A stretch of DNA of 64,000 nucleotides from positions 11,096,501 to 11,160,500 of the forward strand of contig NC_087090.1 of NCBI RefSeq assembly GCF_963855985.1. Reading direction: 5' to 3'. The DNA is from Ostrinia nubilalis. Lineage: Eukaryota > Arthropoda > Insecta > Lepidoptera > Crambidae. The first letter of the stretch is position 1. Each line of letters opens with the position of its first letter. The notes under the pieces are model-generated. The model made no database searches. It saw nothing but the letters and a program-made list of their open reading frames with translations, and was not told the origin of the DNA. Below are positions 35,401-46,351 of the stretch, in pieces. The translations under genes were made by a program, and so were the position numbers.

Positions 35401-38400
35401 TCTTCTCCATAGTGATTCAGGTCTATAGCTTACTTATTTGTTAGTTCATTCATCACTATTCATTCACTATAAAATATAGGGTATTTGACACAATTTGTGT
35501 TACTAGAATCAAATAGTTCGATTTGCATCAATTATTATGGGTAATTTGTCTATTTATAAGAATAATCTCTGGCACCCTTGTATTTGTTCTCATAGCATTT
35601 CCCTTACTCAATAATTCAGGTATCTATCTACCTACTGAGTGAGCACCGTTTAAGCTTCAGCATCCATTTCACAATTATGTGAGCGCTGCTTGCTATTCGG
35701 CCTACCTTTCTTACTCAGTCATCGAATAATAATAATAATTACAACATTAACACACCATAACTTTTCCCAACGGGATAGTTACACTCAAACTAATATAACG
35801 TAATTTCAATGATGTATCTATTTTCACTGCTAATTGGTTATACCACCAATCACAATAAACTGTCTCTTGGTAAATCAATTGTAGGTATGCTTTAAAACAC
35901 TGTTACCCATATGGTACACAATTTATCTAGCTCTAATTTCGCTACATCCGCTTCAACAAGATCAACAAACGTAAACTTAAAACCGCTCTAAATAACTGTT
36001 GTAAAAACCAGTAATTTGATTAAAATTATATTCATCGATACTACATGGTATCGCTCACTACACATGGCTGTATAAGCTGCACTGGATGTATTACACATCA
36101 GTTATGTATTAAATTACCTTGTTCCGGTTAACAAATCATCATTTAATTCAAATCTTTCAATCAGTATCTGTAAACATTACCTGTAAAATCATTGTTATCA
36201 TCACAACATCACCGGACTTTCGTGATCTTTACACTTAGGTATCAAACCATTATTAACTCAAGTTAAATTTTTCATAGTGACGTAATAACCAATACGTTAC
36301 TCATATAATATCACAAACATTCTAGCACAATGGCTACCAAATCTGAAAGCCCAACTGTTAAATCCCACATTGATGGTTGAAAACAAATTACTTACTTATC
36401 ACTTCATTTACCTCAGATACGATTTTATTTCAAATACATTGCGTGTGGTAACATAAATGTAACGCAGACACATTTAGACAATCACGTAGGTGTCGCTTTT
36501 CAACTTGTAAACTTTGACCAATCTTTAACCACTCTGACAGTGTTAATTACGTATCTTCAAAACAACTCCATTCACTGGAGTAATGAACTAATTACCGAAT
36601 CTTATTTATTTTTCGACGTCAAAATCAAAACACTTATCATTTGTGTTCACATCTCTACGACAATTAGGTAGTCTTACCTACTTATTATCGATTTGTTAAA
36701 ATTACCAACTTTCATCGTCCATGTGTTCAGTCAGTCAATGTTATGATTATTTCAGTACATTTGCCATTTGTAAATATAGCAGGTACCATACCTTTCCATG
36801 GGCTAAAATACACAAAATATAAATTATTATTACCAGTAACTCTTAAAATATATGTATCTCCATAAATCATGTTTGCACAATCACGACAAATTGTCGAACC
36901 AAATTCATCATAATAGTAACAAATCACAAGTACTTACTTTGAACCTTTAGAACCACACACAATGGTGTTTATTGTTTCGAGGCCTCGCCACGAAATTTTA
37001 TCTTAATGGTGTTAATATAAACACAGGTTCGCTTCGCTAGCGCAATCCGAGTCAGGATGTGTTTGTTCCAAACAGCATGTCATATTACATTATTTTAATA
37101 CAAAACAATTACGAACTCTATATGGGTAATTTAAATTTACTTAATTTACATCACCATAATTATTATTTCACAGTAATATATTCCATAATTGACTCACATA
37201 ACTTCTAATAATCCTTTGTCACTTTCAAATAATTCACATTTATTTTGTTAAGATCTTAATAACCAATGATGGAGTAAAAATAAAATTAATGAACTGTGCC
37301 ATTATGATATATTTTTATATTAATCATAAACTATCTGCTGAGAACTTATCTTTTCTCTTAGTAAAATGGTACTTTTACGAATTCAATATATTCACTATAA
37401 AATCACTTTTAGCAATTCCAAATTCATACCTTAGTTTCTTGCGAAGATCTAAATTATAAATATCTTCAATACTTGATAAATAAAAGAAATCTTTCTTTGC
37501 AAAAATTGCATAATGACATCCTCATACCAAAAATTACTCACTTCGCGTTTTTTTTTTTTTTAATTAAATTAAAATTTTAAATTATCGAAGCAGATCTTCT
37601 CAAATAATAACGTAAGTAACAGTATCCAAAATAATATCAGTTTTTTTTTCTCACTGTATTTTCCATTCATTTGTTGTGAACTTTATCGCGCAAAATAAAA
37701 GCGCATAAAATAAGGACTTAATGTTATTTTCTGCCAGTCAACTATTGATTGAGCGGCTACTTCCAGAAAACTCACTTGTTGTTTCATGCAACTGCATCAA
37801 TAATAATAAAAATAATTTACATACCAATGGGCGTCGGACTCACTTCTGATATGTTAAATTCGTACACATACTCACTCACAAATTGGATATTAAATACAAA
37901 TAGTCTGAAACCAACTTATTCACCAATACCATAATTTGCCAATTCAATCCATCAATCATAGGTACACAACACACTGATATTTTAGAAGGCTCTCGGGTCA
38001 TGGCGTTTAGCTCGCGGCCAACGTTCGAATGCCACAAGGAATATCTTTTTGTTATCCCGTACGACTCCCCGCGTTCCTCAGGTGTAATTTGATAGCCAAA
38101 TCAGCGTTAATCCTTTCGTTGCTAACATCGTTGCTAACAGGTACCAATAAATAGGTTACAGATTATGGAAGCAGGTAACATTGAATTTTTGGATTTTGTA
38201 ACTTATTATTGATATAATTTGATACAGAGCTCATGAAGCACTTTCAGGATCATTAACTAGTTTTGCGATATCTTGTATAGTTTAGAAATAATCGAGTGAG
38301 ATCACTTATCGTTTCCACCCTGTATAATCCGGCTGTATCTCCAGGTCACCTAGATACATTCCATAGCAGCTCAGGTTCATACATTTACCAATTTTGGTGA

Positions 38401-41400
38401 TAAATAGGAATTTTGTATTAGTTTTTGTATAACGCCTGAAGAAAAACAAAGGGTAATATTTTGGAGTTAAACATAGATTTCGAATAACTATTTTGTCATG
38501 ACAAAAAAACTGAGGTATGTCTCGTTTCTGTCGGGCCTGGGTCACAGATGACCGTTCTTCTTTGAAATTTCTTTTTTGTTCACAGAAAACCGGAAGTAAA
38601 GTTTTAAAATCGAATTTTACATAATTTCGGGATTTTCAAAATTTTTATTTTAAAATATAACTAGTAGTCTATAAATAACGTGTGTAACGAATCTGCATTG
38701 GTTTTTTATTTAGACGCAGTACAGTGCGAGAGCGCGCCGCAATGAGCGTCATACTGGCTATCGACAGTTGGCTACTGAATAAAAATTATTTGTTCGGCAC
38801 TCGGAACTTCGTTCTCCTAAAAAACAATGATTGTTGGCATTGATATGGTATTAGGGCAAGTGACCCGGTTGTGGCCACCGACCCCTTTGTGGCCATTTAG
38901 AACTTCAAATCGTTATAACTAAGTCAAAGACTAATATATTACTGTATGGTTTACGGGAATAAAAATATCTAATATTAGCAACACTGATAGCGTTAACAGC
39001 TTTGATGTGTCAAGCTTTACTTCAATCCAACAAATCATTATTTTTTGAGAAGCGTTAATTGTTTTAAGTCTTAGCAAAAAGGCTAAGGCGAGCGGGTGAG
39101 TAAACAATCATTATTTTCTAAACCCTTCTTATTTTTTTAAATGTTTATGTTAATCCTTAATAAAGAATACACTGTCTAAGTAGTACTAATGATATTTTAT
39201 CGCTATTTGTTTATTAAGTGGGTTTATGAGAGGTGGCCACTAATGGAGCCAGAATGAATGAATTTTCCCATCTTTGGCCACATGACTGGCCAAAAGTGGT
39301 GCGCGAAGAACCCCACTTTTGGCCATTTAGTTTTTATCGTGATTTTTCAATTTAATTACTTAGCTATTTTGATATAAGTAATCGATTCATTTTCAGAGTT
39401 ACGATTATAATGCCTCCATCGAAACCAAATACTAAAAAAATCGGTGTTGTGAAAAGAAAATTGTTCCAGTACTAACCGCATAAACTTATACTATAGGTTA
39501 ATGTTGATCCTTAATTGTAATTTCAATTCAAGCTGAGATATTATATTTCATACTAGCGGCCGCCCACGACTTCGTACGCGTGGATCCCGTTTTACCCCCT
39601 TCATCTATCTTACGCGGTTTAGATTTTTTCGTACAAATGTTTTTTCCCGCTAACTCCCGTTCCCGTGGGAATTTTGCAATATCCTGTTGTAACTAAGCTT
39701 TAAGTTTACTAAGGTACCTGCATGCAAAATTTCAAGCGTCTAACTTAAGCGGTTTAGATTTTTCATACAAAAGGATTTTCCCGCGAATTCCCGTTCCCGT
39801 GGGAATTTCGGGAATTCCTTGTAACTAAGCTTTAAGTTTACTAAGGTACCTACATACCAAATTTCAAGCGTCTAACTTAAGCAGTTTAGATTTTTCATAC
39901 AAAAGTATTTTCCCGCTAATTCCTGTTCCCGTGGGAATTTCGGGAATTACTTGTTGTGACTAAGCTTTAAGTTTACTAAGGTACCTACATGCCAAATTTC
40001 AAGCGTCTAACTTAAGCGGTTTAGATTTTTCATACAAAAGGATTTTCCCGCTAATTCCTGTTCCCGTGGGAATTCCTAAGTATACTATAACCTGCCCAGG
40101 AGTATGAAAAATAATTGTACCAAGTTTCGTTAAAATCCGTCGAGTAGTTTTTGTTTTTTTTTGATGAATTTTGATGGCCACAACTGGCACATGACTGTGG
40201 CCAGAAATGGGGTAAAGCTGGCCAAAAGTGGCACAAATTCCCATTTCTTTTTCTTTTCTACAGGATTATTTTTCCATTGAATCATTATGAAAAAAAATGT
40301 ATCCTTAGGCTAGATCTAAATATATTTAATCACTTTTTACAAGAAATAAGTCCGTGATAACAAAAACTGTAAAATGATATAGCCTCAAAGTCTAAAAAAT
40401 TCTTAAAATGGCCAAAACCGGGTCACCTGCCCTAATTAGGTCGCGCGCGGACTACCCACAACTTATCCGATAATACACTAAAAACATTACCCTTCTTTTT
40501 TGGACCAATGCAGATTCCATTCTACAACTTTACACATGTTATTTATAGACTACTAGTTATTTTTTTAAATAAAAATTTTAAAAAATCCCGAAGTTATGTA
40601 AAATTCGATTTTAAAACTTTACTTCCGGTTTTCTATGTGAACAAAAAAGAAATTTGAAATTTGTAGTAAATAGTAAGAAACACAGTTATTTATTCTAAAA
40701 AATCCAATTGTTACTTTATTTTTAATCAATTGTAATAATAGCAGCAATAGCTTCCGAAAAATATGTTCCTAAAATTTTATCAAATTTTTGAACGCTCATA
40801 AAAAACTATGCACATCCATTCAGGTCAGACAGCAGTACATACATTTAATCCAAATATGAAAAAATCCAAAACCTGACTTGATTTTTGCTGTCCGCTTCAC
40901 GTGATATGTCCCTACAGTCAGAGAGAAAATAAAAAACCACACACTCCGCTACAAGGATAGACTATCAAATCATCCTAACACATCGGTCCAACATCTCATG
41001 ACTATTTTATTTTGCGCCTGCCACGCATTTAACTCTTCTATTCATTGAATATTAGATGCAAACGGCACTTGAGCTTTGTTTTATAATCAGATCATTCGTA
41101 TTAGGTACTTACTAACGCATTTGTTTTTTTTTTCAGAAATGGGATTCAAATGATTATAGAATGGTTAGATTCATGAACGCTCCTAAACAAGTTAATCAGA
41201 ATTGGGCAATTAACTTAATAGCCGAAGTTCCTCCAAAAGAAGTGACAGGTAGAATTGTTTGGTGTGATGGTGGCAGTGGACCAGAAGGACATCCAAGAGT
41301 ATACATCAACTTGGTATGTTTTTATTTTCATTAATTTGATTTTGTGGCTTATTGTATTTCCAGAATGAGGATCAGTACTGTTGTAGATAGAAAATTCAAT

Positions 41401-44400
41401 AAAACTAGTATCTACGTTAATGTTTAAGACATAAGAAAAATATATCTTTTTGAATTATCCAAATCGGACCATTACTTACGAAGATATTAAGTAATAAACA
41501 CAGGCCGTTTTTGCCGCTAAAAGTCAAGGTACGCAGGGCCGCGTGACGTCACTATATCCGAATCGAGCAGCCGGCGTACTATTGGGATGGAAAATATTTT
41601 TTTTCAACTTAACTATCAGTTTTAGAAAAAAATTTTTGATAACATTTATTCATCAAAATAAAGTAACCTCGACCAGTAATTTTTGAAAATAAAAATTGTG
41701 AAAAATAGGTATCGCTATGTCCAAAAACCACATTTTGGGGGGAGGGGGGGGGGGAGAGGTCAAGTCAAGTCATAACCAGCTTCTGGCCGAGGGGGAGTCA
41801 TACCCAGCTTATGCTTATGGGCTGGGGGGAGGGGGGGGGTCAAGTCATACCCAGTTTCTGGCCTGGGGGGGGGTAAGTCATACCCAGCTTCTGGCCTGGG
41901 GGGGGGGGGGGTGTAAATTAGAGATGAAACGGATAGTGGTTTGGCCGGATACCGTATATCCGGCCAGCAGCTAGGCCGGATAGCCGGATATCCGGCGGCC
42001 GGATAGTTGGCCAATTGTCTCGTTGCATGTCGTGACGAGCTTAGCGCCGCACAGGTGCTTCGAACGCGATCAGTGGGTCTATTAGTAGACTAGACTAGTC
42101 ACACTTTTCGAAAATCGAATCCGTCCGAATATAATGTCAGATTTTGCCACTTGTCTAGGGGGCAGATCAATTCGGGCGATTTCGGTTCCTATCGTGAGTG
42201 TGTGATTGAATAGCGAAAATTAAATTAGTTTACTTGCTGCGAAATCTGACTGAACTGCATCATGTCATCAGATCATCAGTGAAAAAAAGATCGCCTATTT
42301 TATTTGACAATATTTCGACATTAACAGATATTTACTATTTATGTATTCGTCATTAGAGTGAATAGCCCAGAAAAAGATTTTAGTTTTTTGAAAGGCTTTA
42401 ATATGGCTTTTTTGTAACATTTTGGACTTTAAATAAAAGCCGTCATTATTATAAGCCATTTTATTGACATTTACCTCAAAGATTAATGCATTTCATTTTA
42501 TTAATAGGAAATTGTCGTAGTTTTTTAATATCCGGTATCCGGCCAGATAGTGAGTTACTATCCGGTATCCGGCCGGATAGTAAATTTAGGCCGGATATCC
42601 GGCCTACCGGATAGTTACCGGATATCCGTTTCATCTCTAGTGTAAATCATACCCAACTTCTGGTCGAGGGGGAAGTCATGCCCAGCTTATGACCTGGGGA
42701 GAGGAGGGGGGCGGGGGAGTCATACCCAGCTTCTAGGCTAAGATTAAATAGATTTATAGGAGGGAGCAGCTGTCCTTTCCTGCAGCAGCTGGCCCGCCCA
42801 TGGGAACGGCGAATAGACAGGTATTAGGTACGTAGGTTTAACTCAAAAAAACTAAATAACAGGTAGGTATTGCGTGTACATCAAAATGATCTTCATAGCA
42901 ATGTCGCTCACTCATTGCTCGCTCAGTTCTTTGTTGCTCTATTCCGCTAGGGAGGTAATTTAAGATGCTATCAATTGAAAGAAGATATTTATATTCTTTT
43001 ATTTTATTTACTTATCCCTGGACCTGTGGCCAATCTCCTCGTTGTGAACTGTATAAAAATGATAAATGTTAGTAATATTACAAGTTTGGCGCACTGCAGT
43101 GGCAGTGGGCACGCAATAATAATATGATATTTACCAAACTCGACGTCAGCCGGCACTTGTAGAGGCGGCGTCGGTTGCCACGAAGTAGATGGCTGTAGTG
43201 GATCCACTTGCGGCGTAGGTTGCAGTGGATCCACTACTTCGGGCAGCTCCCTCTCAGGAGAAGCATTTCTATACAGAAAAATCAGTAATTACATGTTGAT
43301 CTAGCACATTCAAATAAAGGTAAAATATCAAAAAGGTAGGTACTTACAAAGTACTGAACTGTCCTATGCATGACATTGACAGTGGGGCGCCACCGTCAAT
43401 ACTGGATTGCCTTCCTTACATTTTAATTTCTATGTTATGTATCTATTTGTGGTGTCTCAATTTGTGTTGTCTTTTTTGTTATAAGTACACAAATAATAAT
43501 TTTGCTTATTATTAGAAAAGTTAAATATTTTTGTTTTTTGTAAACCCTGTTACTTTGTCAAAACTGTTTACGTGACATTGGCGAAATCATGGTTCTCAAA
43601 ACCAATCCGTTGCCATAAAAAAAGAAGAAGAAGAAGATGGTTCCGATTTTTGCCACGTTGGAAGCCATATAGTTGAACGATGGTAGCGCCCCCCTGTCAT
43701 TGAGTTTGGTGGGACAGTTCAGCGTGGGTCATCTATATCTCCAAATTGTCTATGACTTGTCTCTGACACATCAGTGCTGTAACCTGTGAGTCATAGACAA
43801 TAATCTGTAAATTTAATCGATATTATTTTAAGTATTCACTTATTCAGATTACTGATAATTTTAAATAAAAAATATACGATCCTACTTTGTTTAGTTTTCC
43901 AGCGATAACTTCGACAATATTGGAGATCCCATCAAAAACAATACTTGTCAAAAAAACCAAGTCTCGCAACTCAGTTGTTCTACGGTAAAAAGTTGTGAGA
44001 TCCATGTAATACCAAGTCCAGGCCAGGAAATCTTTAACGTTTTACATAAATATATTGACTTGGCCATCGCACTAAATAATTTAATTTACACGTGTTTTCA
44101 TGCGATGGCCAAGTCAATATATTTATGTAAAACGTTAAAGATTTCCTGGCCTGGACTTGGTATTACATGGATCTCACAACTTTTTACCGTAGAACAACTG
44201 AGTTGCGAGACTTGGTTTTTTTGACAAGTATTGTTTTTGATGGGATCTCATTTCTTTTTGTATTTTGTAGACAGCAGTTATGTATCTAGAAAACTGGACC
44301 GAAATTGAAAAATTTTACTCGACTTGGCGGTTGCGCTACCGTGCCCCCAAATATTTTAGTTTTTCCTTGATTCATACACCAAACACTACTTATATTCCAA

Positions 44401-45378
44401 ATTTGAAGCTTCTAGGTCTGCTAGAAGTGCCTTAGAGTTTTGATGATCGGTGAGTCAGTGAGTCAGTCAGTGAGTGACAAAATTAAGTAACTTTGACCCG
44501 TTATAATTCTTAAACTACTGGTTCAAATTGAATGAAATTTTAAATATACCGTGTCTTTTACAATGCCTGCATAGCTAATGAAAATTCAGCCTTCTAGTTT
44601 TATCCACAACGAAGTTACAGGCGGTCGAAAATGGCCTGAATTGCTTCGAGAAAAGGATGGTACGGCCGTGCCGCTTTTTTGCTCGACTTGGTGGGGGCAC
44701 TGCCGTGCCCCCAGATAACGTAAAATTATTTTTCTACTTTTAGTGTATTCTTTTTCGGAGTCGGTTTAATTTTTAGTCGGTTTTATTTAAACGAAATTAT
44801 TTTACTTTTTTATGCAGTTATGCTTACGTATTGTTCCATTGCTTATTTTCCTATATAACACATGATTTTAAACGTCAAGTCAATTTGACAAGTCTCACAA
44901 ATTTTCATCGTCCACGTATTTTGCTAAAATAATTTGTTTCAAAGATTGATTTCAAACTTGTATAAACGTGAAAATAAAGTTGGTTTCATGGGCTTGTTAA
45001 TAATGTGTATGTTAGTATGAACACGTAATTGATTAAGGTGTAATTGTGTATGAAAGTGTTTGTTTACATCTCTGCTGGATTCTAAAAAATCAAGGTATAT
45101 AGTAATGGTCCGATTTGGATAATTCAAAAAGATATATCTTTCTTATATCTTAAAGATTAACGTAGATACTAGTTCTATTGAATTTTCTACAACCGTACTG
45201 ATCCTCATTGAATCATATTGAACCTATTCACTTTAAAATTAAATGAACACACTTTGAGGTGTGTTACTGACAATCTCAGTAGGTTTGTGTTAATCCAAAC
45301 ATTTTGTTACAGGATAAACCTGGTGACCACTCCTGCGGATATTGTGGACTTCGTTTTGTTAAAAAAGAGTGTCATTAG
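29302..45378 (+). CDS. NDUFS6: NADH dehydrogenase iron-sulfur protein 6 (complex I 13 kDa-A), complete
   Basis: Zinc-binding accessory subunit of mitochondrial complex I, needed late in peripheral-arm assembly. Exons 29302-29424, 41137-41313 and 45313-45378 join in phase 0 at CAA|GTACAT, TTTCAG|AAATGG, TTG|GTATGT and TTACAG|GATAAA. The product has 121 residues (human about 124). Residues 1-30 are rich in Ser, Lys and Arg without acids, as in a mitochondrial presequence. The mature part has THTGQKWDSNDYR, KQVNQNWAINLI and VPPKEV. The zinc ligands are Cys84, His93, Cys108 and Cys111 in VWCDGG, GHPRVYINL and HSCGYCGLRF. The introns are 11.7 kb and 4.0 kb and almost wholly mobile DNA. Poly(A) signal at 45420. 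Confidence 0.96.
29710..30160 (+). pseudogene. jockey-type LINE reverse transcriptase fragment
   Basis: Broken + strand pieces in RT order are NKAPG (finger motif), LSAAFLDISQA (motif A with its Asp) and SVSGSVLYLLFTADLPTT, a decayed QGSVLGP-type motif B. Stops lie between them. The fragment ends at the TA where the foldback at 30167 inserted; no continuation was found beyond 38322. Confidence 0.65.
30275..30562. repeat. left LTR (288 bp)
   Basis: Starts TGTTAAATTCGTAC and ends GTTGCTAACA. I found no difference from the right LTR on direct reading. Confidence 0.9.
31471..31985. repeat. TTTCA microsatellite
   Basis: About 500 bp of (TTTCA)n mixed with the TTTCATCATTTCA variant, inside the LTR element. 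The 214-codon frame across it is only the repeat read as FHFIS. Confidence 0.95.
33093..33370. repeat. 93-bp tandem repeat, three units
   Basis: 'AACTCTCAATGC' recurs at 33093, 33185 and 33278, followed each time by AAAGTA(g)GTATCCATTGGTGA, TTTCACATTGTCAA and CTAGT..ACTCACTCTAGTCTC. Inside the LTR element. Confidence 0.8.
37852..38139. repeat. right LTR (288 bp)
   Basis: Same length and sequence as the left LTR. CA at 38138-38139 is followed by the GGTA duplication. Confidence 0.9.
38854..40432. mobile_element. array-type element, GGGCARGTGACCC termini, TGGCCA motifs
   Basis: GGGCAAGTGACCCGGTTGTG at the left mirrors the right end GGGTCACCTGCCC. Both flanks carry many copies of TGGCCA / CTGGCCAAAAGTGG: left 38868-38900 and 39232-39330, right 40172-40232 and 40409-40420. 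The non-coding core contains the minisatellite at 39600-40075. No target duplication assigned. Confidence 0.7.
39545..40150. repeat. ~133-bp minisatellite, about four units, in a Helitron-like repeat
   Basis: 'CTTAnGCgGTTTAGATTTTT' occurs at 39609, 39745, 39876 and 40011 (periods 136, 131, 135). Each is followed by CCGCTAATTCCCGTTCCCGTGGGAATT and AAGCTTTAAGTTTACTAAGGTACC. It is preceded by 'CTAGCGGCCGCCCACGACTTCG' and followed by 'AAGTTTCGTTAAAATCCGT', both common in insect repeats. Confidence 0.8.
40661..41136. other. end of NDUFS6 intron 1, no feature seen
   Basis: AT-rich, ends in the polypyrimidine tract and TTTCAG acceptor of exon 2. Confidence 0.4.
41137..41313 (+). CDS. NDUFS6: NDUFS6 exon 2
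   Basis: 59 codons, phase 0 at both ends: KWDSNDYRMVRF, KQVNQNWAINLIAE, VPPKEVTGRIVWCDGG and GHPRVYINL. It carries zinc ligands Cys84 and His93. Confidence 0.96.
41735..41912 (+). repeat. G-run minisatellite, block 1
   Basis: Three to four imperfect units 'AAGTCATACCCAGcTTCTGGCC' each followed by 8-14 Gs. The hAT-like element at 41919 interrupts the block, which continues at 42648-42740. A related block is at 48420-48850. The G-rich strand is the NDUFS6 sense strand. Confidence 0.85.
41919..42639. mobile_element. hAT-like element with CCGGATA arrays
   Basis: Inverted ends TAGAGATGAAACGGATA / complement. Exact 8-bp duplication GTGTAAAT at 41911-41918 and 42640-42647. Both ends consist of GGCCGGATA / TATCCGGCC motifs (41938-42005 and 42529-42630). 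721 bp, no transposase. Confidence 0.85.
43135..43268 (-). CDS. possible orphan exon, minus strand
   Basis: An open 134-bp stretch is bounded on the - strand by TTTCTGTATAG (acceptor) and TTTG|GTAAAT (donor). It reads NASPERELPEVVDPLQPTPQ and then VDPLQPSTSWQPTPPLQVPA. The composition is proline/glutamine-rich and more GC-rich than its surroundings, as in a linker between domains. No partner exons were recognised and no family can be named. It could belong to a multi-exon transposon gene inside the foldback, or be chance. Confidence 0.3.
43355..43745. mobile_element. MITE with ACTGAACTGTCC termini, expanded copy
   Basis: ACTGAACTGTCCTATGCATG on the left mirrors 'TTGGTGGGACAGTTCAGCGT' on the right, and GGCGCCACC faces GGTAGCGCC. 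About 230 bp at 43408-43638 is absent from the compact copy at 62638-62800, so a secondary insertion. Confidence 0.7.
43923..44249. repeat. perfect inverted repeat, 149-bp arms, 29-bp loop
   Basis: Left arm 43923-44071 (GAGATCCCATC...CCATCGCA) and right arm 44101-44249 are exact complements in my reading; spacer 44072-44100. Non-coding, within NDUFS6 intron 2. Confidence 0.95.
44316..44725. repeat. dispersed repeat with GACTTGG..GCCCCC direct repeats
   Basis: 'CTCGACTTGG.GG...CTGCCGTGCCCCCA' occurs at 44318-44350 and 44682-44716. Between them is 'CTTAGAGTTTTGATGATCGGTGAGTCAGTGAGTCAG', a segment common in lepidopteran repeats. Confidence 0.5.
45313..45378 (+). CDS. NDUFS6: NDUFS6 exon 3
   Basis: DKPGDHSCGYCGLRFVKKEC-H-stop. 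It carries zinc ligands Cys108 and Cys111. Confidence 0.96.
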   Translation, partial: DKPGDHSCGYCGLRFVKKECH

Positions 45379-45419
45379 AACTACTCGATCTCGATATCGA
45401 TGTTACTGTAGTGTAGATA

Positions 45420-45425
45420 AATAAA
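45420..45425 (+). terminator. NDUFS6: NDUFS6 polyadenylation signal
   Basis: AATAAA 42 bp after the stop codon; a short 3' UTR is expected. Confidence 0.7.
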
Positions 45426-45752
45426 AAAGAAATATGTAATTTAAAAATAATGTTTTCTGAATGTAGTAATGTGATGGCATTCAATATATTATGTTTTTAA
45501 TTGGTTACTAATAAAAATAGTAGTTTTGAATTCTCATGATTTGTCGTAATATTTTTCCCAGAAATTCAAAATATTTAAAAAAAAATATATTTTTTTACCC
45601 CTTCACGACAAAGGAAAAAAATTTCATGAAATAAATTTCAGATTTTTTTATCTAGTTTTATAAATGCAGTTAAATCATTCATATGATTTTTATTGGCTTT
45701 TTGTTTGTTGTGAAATTTATCCACGAAAACTATTAATGTATAACTATAACTA

Positions 45753-46351
45753 TACAGGGTGTTAGGTAAATGGGGATGAGCCGACACTAGCCCATGTTAA
45801 CATGGTCATATAAATAGTATGGTGAAGTCAGAAAATTGATATCTTCATTTTAATTATTTTAATTACAAAACATACAAATCGCCGAAAATTTTATCACCGA
45901 AAAAAATTTAACAGGTTATGTAGAAATGTGTGAAAAATTTAAAGCAAAAGAAAAAGAAATGTTTTTCATAAAGTTAATTTTTTCATAAAATTTTCTTTAG
46001 TCCGTATTTTACGCGTCACAGCTTTGTCACTCCGCTGCTCGCTAGAGTAGTCGTACGCGCTCGCACGTTGCATCGATCTGTATATCTCGCTCACGCCTCG
46101 ACCACGCTTCCTGTCAGGTGTTATTATTACATACTTAGCTAACTTAGACCATTTTGAATTCTAATAAGTGTTAAATTATCGTACGTAAATAGTGCTAGCG
46201 ACGTGTGTGTCCATAAATTACCAATTTTAGGAGGAAATTTTGAGTCACTTTATTTAACTTTTCTTTTTGCACAAATGGGATCAGTATCAATAACTCATTA
46301 TCCATATTTTTTTTTTCGGTGATAAAAATTTAGTGGTGTATATCTGATATA
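45753..46351. repeat. single CAGGGTG end and a segment found inverted at 55018-55262
   Basis: TA|CAGGGTGTTAGGTAAATGGG at 45753 looks like an element end, but no mirror partner was found. 45888-46150 ('TTTACGCGTCACAGCT', 'CACTCCGCTGCTCG', 'CGTACGCGCTCGCAC', 'CTCACGCCT.GACCACGCTTCC') occurs inverted at 55018-55262. 46240-46350 mirrors 49953-50075. Confidence 0.55.

Larger units (their letters stand above)
30275..38139. mobile_element. non-coding LTR retrotransposon (LARD-like), 7865 bp
   Basis: Identical 288-bp LTRs (TG...CA) enclose 7289 bp. The target duplication is GGTA (30271-30274, 38140-38143). No gag, protease, RT or integrase motif was found; stops are dense in all frames and the only long frame is a microsatellite. 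The + strand is visibly poor in G and rich in T, which suggests that the - strand is the A-rich sense strand; then the leader after the LTR starts TATCAGAAGTGAGTCC. Primer and polypurine sites are not certain. Internal repeats: 31471-31985, 33093-33370, and a 'GTGAGCACCGCTTGCACTTC' motif several times at 32330-32720 and twice near 35640-35690. Confidence 0.85.
30167..38322. mobile_element. foldback MITE split by an LTR element
   Basis: CAGGGTGGAAACGATAAGTT at 30167 mirrors the right end closing CCACCCTG at 38322, and the mirror extends into flanking GGATTATA / TATAATCC. Inner pairs include TCGATTATTTCTAAACTATA and GAGCTC.TTCA. Without the insertion it is about 290 bp. Confidence 0.75.
38560..40660. 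mobile_element. foldback split by another element
   Basis: TTTGAAATTTCTTTTTTGTT and AAAACCGGAAGTAAAGTTTT on the left mirror 40590-40660 on the right, and 'TAACTAGTAGTCTATAAATAACGTGTG' mirrors 40530-40560. Arms about 150 bp. The element at 38854-40432 sits inside. Confidence 0.7.
41365..45215. mobile_element. 3.85-kb foldback filling NDUFS6 intron 2
   Basis: AATGAGGATCAGTACTGTTG and about 110 bp inward ('AAAACTAGTATCTACGTTAAT', 'TTTTTGAATTATCCAAATCGG') mirror 45098-45215. The same arm recurs at 47968-48100. The core holds the G-run minisatellite, a hAT-like element, a MITE, a hairpin and an exon-like segment. Confidence 0.7.

Noticed and set aside
30275..38139. LTR element as an endogenous retrovirus with envelope
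   Set aside because: No env, gag or pol-like sequence can be seen in any frame.
41717..42014. ORFs rich in Gly or Pro over the G-run blocks (also 48539-48864)
   Set aside because: They are translations of poly-G minisatellite units.
43923..44249. Perfect hairpin as a microRNA gene
   Set aside because: Arms of 149 bp are far longer and more perfect than a pre-miRNA; it is better described as a long inverted repeat with possible siRNA output.
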